From NCBI GenBank assembly GCA_025766275.1, contig JAFKAC010000051.1, positions 62,001 to 126,000 of the forward strand: DNA of 64,000 bases, written 5' to 3'. Below, piece after piece: positions 33,437-45,347 of the stretch. The notes beneath the pieces are model-generated. The model ran no database searches. It was not told the origin of the DNA and was given only the letters and a program-made list of their open reading frames with translations. The position numbers were made by a program, and so were the translations under genes. Every line of letters begins with the position of its first letter. Position 1 is the first letter of the stretch. The stretch comes from Lactarius indigo (lineage: Eukaryota > Basidiomycota > Agaricomycetes > Russulales > Russulaceae).

Positions 33437-36400
33437 ATGTCAACCAGTCTCCAGCCGTCCTCCTCAACTCTAAACTTTCATCCGATCTTCGAGAGGGCCC
33501 TCAAAGAGTACAAGAAGAAGACCGGAAAAGAAATTTCTACCCACCCGCTCGCGGAGGAGATAAATGGTTGTAGTTCAATCGAAGCCATCCTCACCGTACT
33601 TCAAGGGAAAGCCAACGAACTCAATCAATCCCAGAGCAGCGATGAGCGACTCACAAAGTGGCTTACGCCTACTGTGAATGTTCTCAACGCGCTCTCTTCC
33701 ACACTTGGCGAAGGCGTTGGCACAGTGAGTCCCAGAACGTTGCCTTACTACCGGCATGAGTCCTAACATCAAATTTCAGGTATTTCCTCCTACCAAAGTC
33801 ATCTTCTCTGCGATGAGTATCCTCCTTGTAGTGAGTTGACACTCTGCATAGACTGTGATATCTCATGACGACGCCATTTCCCGCAGGCGGCAAGGGGCAC
33901 TGCAGCGAGCCGCGATGTACTCATTGAGCTCTTCGAGAGAATTGAAAACTTTTTTGTACGCCTTCAGACGCACACCGAAGTCCCACCGACAGCACATATG
34001 ACGAACGCGATGGGAAACGTTATGGCCGAAGTGCTGTCCATGCTTGCCGTCGCGACGAAGGTGATGTATCAAAGCCGCAAGAGTTAGTTTATCTCCTCCG
34101 CTGGGCTTTCCCTTGCTGAAATTTGACCAGAAACGTTTCTTAAGAGGCTTGTGGGAAGGAACGATATCGAGGACGCGTTGGTGAAGTTGGATAAATTGGA
34201 ACAGGGAGAGCTCCGGATGGTGTCTACGCAAGTGTTGAAGACCACCAGCGATCTCAAGGACGCCACTAGCATTCTTAAGGACGGTGCGTAGCTCATTCGA
34301 CTGGTGGCACAATTCATACTGAGCCTCTTCGGATTAGACGCAAAAGAAACCAAAGCGATGGTGCAACAGATCGCGAGCGATATGAGCTCCCGCGATTGTT
34401 CGTACTGCAATGACCTTATCCCTGCTATTAATATAAGCTCACACACCGTCGTAGGGGAACGGCTCCTCCAAGACCTCCGAGGATGGCTGACCCCGCCTGA
34501 TCCGTCAACCAATCACAACATCGCGTGCAGCGCTCAGCACGAGAGAACTGCGGCATGGATTTTCAACGAGGATGTATTTAAGAGATGGGAGTCGTCGGGC
34601 TCCTTACTGTGGATTCATGGGAAAGGTATGGATGTTCTCACACTGCGGGTTTCATGCTTCACTGACCACTCCTTTCGTAGCGGGCTCAGGGAAGAGTATC
34701 CTCTGGTTCGCCATTCTGTATGTTTTTTCACCATATACAGATGCTCATGTCCTCCAGCTCTGCAATTGTTCAGCACGTCATCACCCTACGCGATGCCGGG
34801 TCGGCCTCCGTCGCCTATTTCTACTTTGATTTTAGAGATCTCAATAAGAAGCATCGCCGCGGCCTCCTTTCTTCACTTCTAATACAGCTCGCTTCCCGGT
34901 CGACGCCTTGTCTCAATATGCTCTCCCACGTCTATTCGACCTATGACGCTGGCAAGGAGCAGCCCAGTGAACGTGCTTTGGTGCAATGCCTCAAAGGCAT
35001 GCTGATGGCGCCATCCCTTTCTCAACTCCCCACTTACATCATCCTGGACGCCCTTGACGAGTGTCCCAACACGTCCGGGATTCCAACTCCGCGAGGACAC
35101 GTCCTCGAACTTGTAAAAGACCTTGTCGACCTGCGCCTTCCGAATCTACACATGTGCATTACCAGTCGCTGGGAGAATGACATCCGGACCGCTCTCGAGC
35201 CTTTGACATCGGACCACCTCTCCCTTCATGACCAACTTGGACAGAAGAACGATATCGTTGAATACGTCAGCGCTGTTGTTCATTCCGACCCCCAAATAAT
35301 AAGTTGGCGGGAAGCTGACAGGAATTTAGTAATCGAGACGCTCTCGGAGAAGGCTGATGGCATGTAAGGCGATATTTTGTTCTCAATACTTCCCTAATAT
35401 TGATCATACAGGTTCCGATGGGTGTTTTGTCAGTTGGAGGTATTGAGACATTGTCTCGCTCCCAGCCTTCGGCGTCAACTCAACGAATTACCGAAAACCC
35501 TGGACGAGACGTACGAGCGGGTTTTGAAGGAGATCGAGTCCACGAACCAAGGCCAATACGCACGTCGTCTGTTAAACTGCCTTGCTGTGGCTATGCGGCC
35601 GCTTCGTGTCGAGGAACTGGCAGAGGTACTTGCGTTTGACCTTGATACGGCTGAGGGAGAGATCCCGGTACTCCATGCGGAATGGCGATGGGAAGACCAG
35701 GAACGAGCTGTGTTATCTGCCTGTTCGAGTTTGGTTACCATTGTCGATGGCGAAGACGGCCGGGTCGTCCAATTTTCGCATTTTTCAGTGAAAGAGTACC
35801 TCACATCGAATCGTCTTGTTGCCGCAAGCAGAGATATCTCACTTTACCACATTCTCCCTGAACCTGCGCACTTGACACTTGCGCGTGCCTGCCTTGGGGT
35901 TCTACTCCACTTGGATCATCGCATTGACGAAGCATGTGAAGAGGGCAGCGACGAGGGTGGCGGCAAGCATGGCAAGATGGACATCCCTCTGCTCGAGTAT
36001 GCCGCCGAACACTGGGCTTCACACGCTCAGGTCGGGAGTGTGTCGTCACGCGTGAAAGATGCAATGGAGACTCTCTTTGACTTGAACAAGCCATACTTTT
36101 TGGAATGGGTATGGACACACGACATTAACCCTTATACACATCGGTACTGGAAAGAACACCTTCCCCAACCTCTTTACTACGCCGCCCTTTGTGGATTCGA
36201 CGACCTAGTTCGGCACCTTGTTGTTAAACACCCGGAACAAGTAAATTATCGTGATGGCCACCTCGAATGTCCCTTGATCGCGGCCTTATTCGGAAAGCAC
36301 TTTCGGGTTGCCGAGCTCCTCATTGAGCACGGCGCGCATATCAATATTAGCGGACGCCCCCCACTTTTCCACATAACCCACTTTTTAGGAGATGCTTGTG

Positions 36401-38256
36401 TCGATGTCGTGCAGTTTCTTCTCAAACGCGGCGCAGACGTGAATGCCACGGAAGAGCACTTTTGGACCCCGCTGCATAAAGCAGCAGAAAGGGGATATCT
36501 CAAGGTAGCTCAGACGTTACTCGAACACGGGGCAGAGGTCGATTGTCGAAACGACAAGGGGCAAACTCCATTACACCTAGTGTCGACCAGGAGATCCGGC
36601 GAAGACGAAGGCAAACGCGAAGGCGGACGTGCTATTCTTGCGCAAATATTAGTCGAGCGTGGTGCGGACGTGATGGCACAAGATGAGGACAAGGCAACCC
36701 CGTTACATTTCGCATCATGTTACGCGCGGGCAGAGATTACACAGCTGCTGCTAGACCACGGCGCAAATGTCCAAGCAGAGAACACCCAAGGCCGGAGCCC
36801 ACTGCATGAGGTGTCACGAGGCATCCACCAATACAAATTGTACCCTTATTTCTCTCATTCCCAGTTCATTTTCGGGGATACAACACATCACCGTAAATTA
36901 GCTCCCGATGTCGCATTGCTTTTACTGGAGTGCGGCATGGATGTGAATGCACTAGATGGGGACCATGCAACCCCGTTACACTTAGCATCCTTCCATGGGA
37001 TGCTCGAGGTCGCACAGCTACTGCTCGACCACGGCGCGAAGGCCAACGCGGTGAATGTTCGGGGCCAGACCCCTCTTCACCTAGTATCTTTGCACGAAGA
37101 GTGCATCGACGAAAACCCCGACATCGCACGGCTATTACTGAAGCTCGGCACGAACGTGGATGCGCGAGATAAGGACCGGGCAACCCCTTTACATTTCGCG
37201 TGTTTCAATGGGCACTTCGAGACCGCACTAGTATTGCTTGACCACGGAGCAGAGGTCGATGCGCAGAATGCTGATGGCCGGACCCCATTACACTGTGCCA
37301 TGAATCACGGTAGTGCCCGTATTGCACAGCTAATGTTGGAGCGTGGCGCGGACGTGCGTGCACGAGACAAGGACAAAGCAACCCCGTTACATTTGGCGTC
37401 TCCCTGCTACTCTACTGGGGCCGTTCAAGTGTTGCTTGACCATGGTGCCGAAGCCGACACACAGAACGCAGACGGCCAGACCCCATTACACTGTATATCA
37501 CAAATTTCACATTCTAACCTCGACCGTGTCCTTCACCATCAGGCTCTCACTCAACTATTTTTAGAGTGCGGCGCGAACGTAGATGCACGAGACAAAACCC
37601 AGGCAACTCCGTTACATTTCGCATCACATCACGGGATTGTCGATCTTTCAGAGGTGCTGCTGGACCATGGGGCGAGTCCTAATGCGGAGGACATCAGAGG
37701 CCGGACACCTTTGCACCGAGTATCACAGAGCTTAGACCATCGCGGATTGGGCTCCCATGTTGTACGGCTATTGTTGGAGCGTGGCGTGAACATAAATGCA
37801 CAAGACAAAGAACAGGCGACCCCACTACATTTAGCATCCTACTATGGGAATACCGGCGTCGCAGAGGTGTTGCTTGACCATGGGGCACGGGTTAACGTGG
37901 AAGACATCAGAGGCCAGACGCCACTACACCGGGTGGTACTAGGCAATCATGAGTACCACAGTTTCACGGAGGCAGAGTTGTGGGTTCGAAAATTCTATCC
38001 ACGCACAGCTGCTCGTCTTGCACAACAATTACTGGAGCGCGGTGCGAATGTGAATGCACAGAACGAAGACCACGAAACCCCGTTACACCTAGCGTCACGC
38101 CTTCGATTGCTCGAGATGGCGCGAATACTTCTCAAGCACGGAGCCGACGTCAATGTGAAGAACTTGGAGGGAAAGTCTCCTTTGCAGCTCGCTTCTGGGA
38201 GAAAGAGGAAGGCAATGAAACGATTGTTGTCTAAATACTCCGCCAACCAAGCATGA
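33437..38256 (+). CDS. NLR gene C: Goodbye-like / NACHT / ankyrin STAND receptor (mosaic)
   Basis: Exons 33437-33724, 33780-33830, 33887-34082, 34131-34283, 34338-34397, 34455-34625, 34681-34705, 34758-35363 and 35412-38256 give 1464 residues. Domains: Goodbye-like N-terminus, a two-copy heptad linker, NACHT (GKAGSGKS, IILDALDE, ITSRWENDI), the helical region, and about 19 ankyrin repeats. The start of exon 1 resembles B and D (MSTSLQPSSSTLNFHP, EINGCSSIEA). From the end of exon 1 and intron 1 through exon 8 it is nearly identical to gene A, and the last ankyrin repeats match B and E. This patchwork indicates gene conversion. All splice sites are GT-AG and no lesion is seen. The upstream region is interrupted by an hAT-like element about 210 bp before the ATG, which may alter expression (inferred). 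Confidence 0.9.
34244..34283 (+). repeat. Heptad linker minisatellite, 2 copies (gene C)
   Basis: Two 21-bp units (TSDLKDA, TSILKDD), as in gene A. An in-frame TAG just after it (34289) lies in the following 54-bp intron. Confidence 0.8.
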
Positions 38257-41200
38257 TAGGTAGTCGTGATGGGCTTGCTCTATGATACAGTGTAGAAACG
38301 TTGCTTTGTTTGACAAATTCATTCGGATACACGGATTGTACGTAGTAGCCATATATGGAGCGTATTGAAGATGCCCCGCGTCACCTCTGCCCAACCTGAC
38401 CATTCACGAAACCGTTATCCTTGCCCCTACCCTCGCTCATAACAATCGACCAGCCCAACACGGGCAACCGTCAGCGCACCGCATGTCACACGATTTGAGG
38501 AGGCCGCCGACCGCACCGCATGTAACATCACCACTGGCGCCCGGTGGCACCATGGGAGATGATACAAGCGCAGGTGGTAAATGGTCAGGGTGTCAACCGC
38601 CCCACGAGAATAGACGGGAAAAATGACGCCAGAAGGCAGAAAACACCGCACTAGGGAGATGCGCGGCATGGGGGATTATGCGAACGCGAAATAAATTGAC
38701 ATTTGTATGCGCTGGGTTAGTCTAGAAGGGAACGAGAAGTTGTGAGTAATGTTAAAGAGATGATGCACGTCGAGTATTTCAATATATTTGCCGAACCCTA
38801 GCGGAGAATTCTTGCTGGCAGATGGGAGACCGGCGTCTAGCGCTGTCTATAGGGATAAACGAGAGGAGGGTAAAATAGAGATTGATTGGTGAGGGAGCGT
38901 AGTTTTTGGAAAGGAAAGGAATGGTGTGAATGGTTTCCGTACAAGGGGAAGTGCGTAGCGCTGTGCTTACACTTGAAAGTTGGCGAATACAAACACTATT
39001 CTTTACCGACGGACATGCGAACTTGACATTTGTTGGTGACGACCCGGAGCGGCACGAGCCCGCACTGCGTTTCCCGGGGCTGCCCTTTCACGGAGGTGAT
39101 GCATCACATGCGCCATGACATCACCAGGTCACCACCGGAGCCGCCAGAGTGGAACAAACCCTGCAGGAGGGGCAGTGATGACCTCAGGAGAAATGTGCGC
39201 TGCGAGAATATGCGAGAGCAAAGAAGTGCGACCTAGGAAGCGGAGTGTAACTGATGTATCGTGGAGACGATGCCAATATCTGTCGTTGACCGAGTCAGAG
39301 ATCCGGACTGATGTCTGTGCCCTTGAGCTTCCAAGCTTCGGTGCTGATGATGGGGCGTTGAGAACTAGACGCCCTGCAGAGACGAACCCTAATACCGGAC
39401 GGGTGGTAAGGACAGTAGAGGAGGTGACTGTTCGCTGCGTGAATGTGCATGAGTAGGTGTAGGAGGACTATTTGGATGCCATTCAATTTCTGTGTGAGAG
39501 AACCGGAACGAGAAATGTAACGCACCCTTCAAGGGTCCCCGAGCAAGAAAAAAAACTCGCAGTCGATCGCTCAAAGGGAGCTCTGCCTCTGACGCGTCGT
39601 TGCCGGATCGGAGAAAAGCGAGAAGGATTCGAATCGGGAATGACACTTGTCGAGCGAGAAGACAGTGCGCATTGCGTGGTCAGTTGAGCCGGCAAGTACC
39701 GGTCGTTCCCATGTGAGTTCGCCATTTCACAGTACTGTATTCACTCTAGGGCCACGTCTCACGCTCACGAGAAGACAGGCAGATTCCGCATTCGAAAGAC
39801 CCTAGCGCGACATTCCCATTCGCATTGAGTCACTGACCGACATTCCACTCCGCTCTCTGCATCACAACGTGCGCGCGCCGAGTAGCTAGTAACTACTGAT
39901 GTAGAACCGCATAGATCGCAGCTAGACGTGACCGCAATAGCACCGATAGCACGTAAAACCCCTCGGGGACTGTCAAAGAACTCAACGGGGATTGTACTGA
40001 TCTGCGATAAGATAACGATAAGGGATGCATCCAACTTGGCTCCTTTCGTGTCCGCGACCCCCATTTCCCTCCCTCCATAAGACCTACTCACACCAGCAAG
40101 TCAAGAGAACTAGCCCCATACCGTATAGCTATCATTGAAAACGGAATGAGTCTCAAGTTTGCTACAGCCGCGGTCACCGCAGTGGAGAGTTGTGCCGTGT
40201 CAAGAGTGCCGTGTAACTTTCAAGCCCATTTACTTTTGCGTGGACTAAACTCCTACACGAACGCAAGAGCATGGTCTGAGGTATTGTGTAACACATCACG
40301 GCACGACTTGGAGAGAACCTCGGGAGACCTGAAGACCCATAATCATGTACGGTCATCCGTACGCGCAAGGCGCGCTGTTCTATCTTGGTAGTACCCTGCG
40401 TGGTCAACGCAGCCCAGAAACCTGCCATGAGTAACGCAGATCGAGAGTGGAGAGCGGAATCGCTTGATGCAAAGGCGTTGGCGGTGGTAGCCACCAGTGC
40501 ATAAGCCAGTTGAAAGAAAATTTGTGAGGAGGGAGATTATAATTGTGTAATGTCATCGCGACTTTTCAAGGGAATGGGCCCCAGGTCCATATTACTCGCA
40601 CGGCATCCTGAGTCCAACCAGTGAGACGTCTACAGACGCAGGCCCATCTAGCAACCATGCTCCAGTCATTGTTTGAAACAAAAAGACAGGACTAGGGTCG
40701 ACACTGGCATGTTGACGCTCTTAAGTCGCAAATAAACGCTCAAAGGCAACTCTGGTGCGCACCTAAAATAGTTATACCCGCCGTCGTCTTCGCTCGTGGT
40801 GGCACTCCCGCATTCTTCCACCGCCTTGGTGCATGGCACGTCGTGACTCCTAGCGAGTGAATCACCGGATGCGCTCCTCCAGTAGGTCGTGAGACTGCTC
40901 TTACATGTTTCCAATGGCCACTGGTGGCCATATTCCGATGAGGTATCGGCAATTGGAGGTTGGGAAGCCTGGCATCTTACGAGGGCTAGACAAACCATTT
41001 CACTATGCCAGTGAGAGAGGATGCGCACAAGATTCACGCTAGGGAGGATCGTAGTTGAAGGCTGTTTCGATTTGTGAGAGCCGCAGCCAGGAACCTCGGC
41101 CCGAGGTTGTTTCCGCTTCGGTCAGTCTTCGGTCACTACAGTCCACGCAGCAGGATATTCCACGAGTTCCGAGTCTCCACTCACATAAACACTTTCAGAT

Positions 41201-41282
41201 CTCGCCCCACTTTCCCCATAAATTAGTTGAAATACTCGTGACCGATCGAAAATAGGATGCGGCCTCCAATTACTCAGTCTTA
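38257..41282 (+). repeat. Gene C downstream module plus orphan upstream module
   Basis: Downstream module to about 39030, then an upstream module like 27200-28690 (including the nearly identical 39320-39740 stretch and a GATA motif at 40005-40020). The last 200 bp, 41060-41282, are not matched in the other intergenic regions and include the 17-nt palindrome AACCTCGGCCCGAGGTT (41092-41108). No gene is supported. Confidence 0.55.
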
Positions 41283-43720
41283 GCCATTTCTATCCTCCCC
41301 ATTATCACCGATCGGCACCCTACTAAAGGTCTGTTTGCATCACAATGACGGCTACACGTATCCACATGGATCGTGGCTATACGTGACTTAAATTGCATTG
41401 GCGCTGCGCAAGGTGTTTCGAAGAGACCTTACCTTCGATCTCGGATGGTGTGTGGGTCATACCGATCTACGATAAGATAACGATGAATTCCACTTCACTC
41501 TAGGTTGTGACCAGTAACCCCAAAGCAACAAGCGAGCCACTGAAACGCAAAACTGGCGTCGTAAAGTGGTTTGGGTGTGACTACACCATCTCCTCTGCCA
41601 CGCAATTCCATCCTCGGCCTCGGCCTCGGCCTCGACCACGATTCCCATTCCCGTCCTTTCTCAAAAGAACTTGAACCTGCTAGTACCAAAGGTAACCATC
41701 ACTGGACAGTACACTAGCAGAAATCCCATAAACTGTATCGAGTCTGCTACAGCTGCGATCTTCGGGACTAGCAGAGGCAGAGATGCCCTATATGTTACCA
41801 ACACCCCATGGCGACCCTCGATCCTTCCTAACTTTTGCGCGGACGAGATTCCTCGTTGAGGGCACGAACATGGTCTGGGACCTAAGGTAGCACAAGCGAG
41901 CTGAGGTAACTCGAGGATTTCCTGATACATCCACCAATATCCGCGTGCTATGTGCACCTTTGTCCGGCTTAGTACATCACAGAAACCTGTCATGAGCAGC
42001 GCAGATCTAGAGCGAGATGTTTAATTACTCAGTATTGGCATCGGCTAGTAGCCTCTAAGCCCGTCGCATGAAAAGGTGTTCGGCCAAGCAATCAAGGTAC
42101 ATCGTCGTCATGGCTCTGCACTACAATACATTAGCATATAAATAGGTTTGTCGTATTTGCTTGATACGTGGATAGTATATACTATAGTAGATATCTGTGA
42201 AGCGTAAAAAGCCATCACACGCCAGCCCTGTGATAAAACACATGCCCGACACCGAGATAACTCGCACGTGGACGCTAAACACTTCAACACCCTACCCCGT
42301 CAATCCACGAATACATTATCCCTTCCCCTACCTGCGCCCGTGACGCCTCTCGCGCTCGTCGGAGCCTCGGCTTAGGCCGGCATTGAGCATGCGGCATGCG
42401 GCTTCTGTCGCACTATCGCCGGCACCAGGTGGCCTTAAGGAGAAGATGCGAGCCGCCAGTAAATAGTCGGGATGTCAAACGCCTCGTAGGCACAGGACAA
42501 ACAATGCCAGAGGCGGATGAGCACCGCAGCAGAAATGTATGCAGCGCAGAATCGTGAGCGAGAAGGGAGCTGCGACTTGAATGCAGAGGCCGTCCATGAT
42601 GAGGAGGGGTAGGCGACAGGAGCATGGCGCGGCGTATAGTGTGTCTGTTTGGGAAGGACAAGTGATAGGAGTTGGCGAGGAAATATACTCCTTGCATAAA
42701 AGGTATGACATGAGCGACACTCGTACGAGGGGACTGCTTGTGTACTTACATCAAAAAGTTGGCAAATATGAACGCATTTCATCACGCATGCGTGTTATAC
42801 CCAATTTTATCGGGAGAGCGAAGCGGGTCTGCAGTGAGCCTACTAGAAGGAAGTCGAGGGCAGGAGAGATGGGTGCTGTGAGAATATGCGTGAGCGATCC
42901 AGGAGTCGCTGGAAACATACTCACGAGTCACGTCGCTCGTCTGTGCAGCGCTCGTAGTTCATACGCTTCCGCGTATTCGGGAGATTGGCCATCCTCTTCA
43001 ACCTTGGCTCCTTTCTCGGTGCCTTCGTGAACCAGAACCGGCGCGCCATAAGCAAAGCTCCCATCAGGTGATGAGGGTAAAGACATTTCGGCTCCAAAGT
43101 TTGACCCTGCCCGCCGTCGCCATGGCGCAGATGGCGTGCAAATTGTGAGATGGATTGCCGACGCACAGTGGAGGAAGTGTCTAATATCAGCCATCCGAGT
43201 CTCGATAGAGTCGAGGTTGAGGCCAGGATTGGTACGGCCAAGGCATCCTTGAATTCCAGGCTACAGTATCGATGGTGGGGTGTAGGGGAAACCGGAGCCG
43301 TGTAGAGGTGGAACGAACCCTACTGGACAGGCGATAAGGACGGTCGCGGAGACAAGTGCTCGCTGCATGCATGGATGTGGGCGAATGGGGAGTAGAGATG
43401 CCATTTGGCATTTGGGTGCCATTCCGTCTGTGAGTGAGAGGGCTGGAATTGGAGAGATAACGCACATTTCAACGTACCGAGCACTTTCTGACTCCAGCGA
43501 AAAACATTTCGTTCCGTTCGCTGCCCGAGTTATCACTCTGGAGAAGGGTGATGAAGGAGGCGCAAGAGGCGGCGGCTTGGGTCGACTTAGGATGACACTT
43601 GTCGAGCGAGAAGACGAAAGTGAGTCGGAGATGTCGGTTTGGCTGACAAACAGTACCAATCACCGGACTTCCGCGTTCCGTCCCACATGAGTTCGCCATA
43701 TCATATCATATACCCTCTTC
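41283..43720 (+). repeat. Segmental duplicate of 8171-10600
   Basis: This block follows 8171-10600 base for base apart from scattered substitutions and short indels, including an orphan NLR 3' end (CGGCCAAGCAATCA from 42081). Left of 41283 there is array sequence rather than the copia LTR seen at the first copy, so this is the copy without that insertion. Similarity drops to that of ordinary paralogous modules after about 43720. Confidence 0.75.
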
Positions 43721-45347
43721 TAGTTCTCGCCCTACAGTACTAGTAATTCAACTTCATCTCGATGGAAAATAAGCAGATGCCACTTTTGAATAACCCCCCA
43801 CGACAATTCCGTTTCCATTGATTGATCGACATTCTGCTCCTCTGCTTCTTGTGTTACAACGTGCGTGCCGAGCAACTACAGCCGTAGAACTACACGTATC
43901 ATGGATAGATATGACTGCGATGACATTTCATAACACCCGAAACGTTTCGGAGACAGTTGAATAACTCAACGGGGGGTCGTGCTGATCTGCGATAAGATAA
44001 CGATAACTTAAGTTGAACGCACCTAACTCGGTCCCATTTCCCTCCCGCAAGGCCAACCGTAGGTGCCAAAAAGAACTCGCCCCATACTGTAGAGCTATCG
44101 TGGAAACAAGAAGGGTCTTGAGATTTCTGCAGCTGGAGTCACCATGGCTGCCAGAGGTGGAGAAGAGGGGTGTCAAGACTGCCGTGTAACCCTCGAGTCA
44201 TTCTACTTTTGCGCGGACGAAACTCCAACGAGTGCGAGAACCTTGTCTGAGGTACTGCTTCACGCATGACTTGGAACGAGCTACGAGAAACTTGAAGCAC
44301 TATGAACCTGTACGATCACCTACATGTGCTACGTGCGCAGTTCTAACTTGATGATACCCTTTTAGTTAGTGCGCCCCAGAAATCCGCCATAGGAAACGTA
44401 GATTGGGAGTGCTGTGCGGAATGTCTCGACGTGGAGGCGGCTACTAGCGCAAAGGCCAGTCGGAAGAAAAGGGAGAAGGTGAAATGGGATATTGTTTTCG
44501 TCTAGTCGGTAGATATGCATACGGATTCTGGCACAGGCCTGAAGCTTGACGGACAAGCGACCGTAACTTGTGTCAAGAGAAAGGCCTTAGGTCCATACTC
44601 GCACGCCTGGCTAATACCACCAGTGTGATGTCTACAGACGCAGGAACACCCGGCGGCTACGCTCCGGCAGTTGATCAAAACGAACGGACAGAACGAGGAT
44701 TGACAACGTTGACAGGTCGACACCCTTGAGAAAGATAATCGTGAACAAATGTTCACAGACAACCCCGGAACGCACCTGAAAGCCATCCCCGCTGTCATCC
44801 TCACTCGCGGTGGCCCTCCTGCGCTCTGCCTGCCTTGGTGCGCGGCGCGTCATGACTCCTAGTGAGCTTATCGCCCCAGAAGCACTCGCCCAGCAGGCTG
44901 CGAGAGGGTTCTTCCATGCTGTCAATGACCTCCGATAACCATATTTTTACTAGCGTATCCATGCCTGGCGTCGGTGTCAACGGCTGGAGCTCGGGAGGCG
45001 TAACGTCCTACGAGGGCTGGACGAACCCCTTCACGGGGCCGGACATAGGAAATGCGCACAGCATGGATGTGTGCGAGAGGGTCGTCGTTGGATGCCGTTC
45101 CCATTTGTGAGAGGGGGCGAACGAGAACGAGAGAAAGAGCACCCAACTGAGAAGAAACTGCGTATCCGTCGTGTTTGAACCGGTCCGGATATGTCCCGAT
45201 GAGCGCCTGTACCAACGTTATCCAATCATGTGTGCTGTGCGAAAGGCTGTGCGCGCTACCTGCACACGTTTCCCACCTGAGAAACGTGGTCTCTGGCTCG
45301 CATTTTCGACCTGCACTCTTATCGAACTCAAAGTAACCGGAATTACG
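43721..45347 (+). promoter_or_regulatory. Upstream region of NLR gene D
   Basis: Upstream module with a GATA-rich motif at 43990-44005 and the proximal element GAACCGGTCCGGATAT at 45177-45192, 171 bp before the ATG. It parallels 10600-12089, which has lost its gene. No clear TATA box. Confidence 0.5.
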
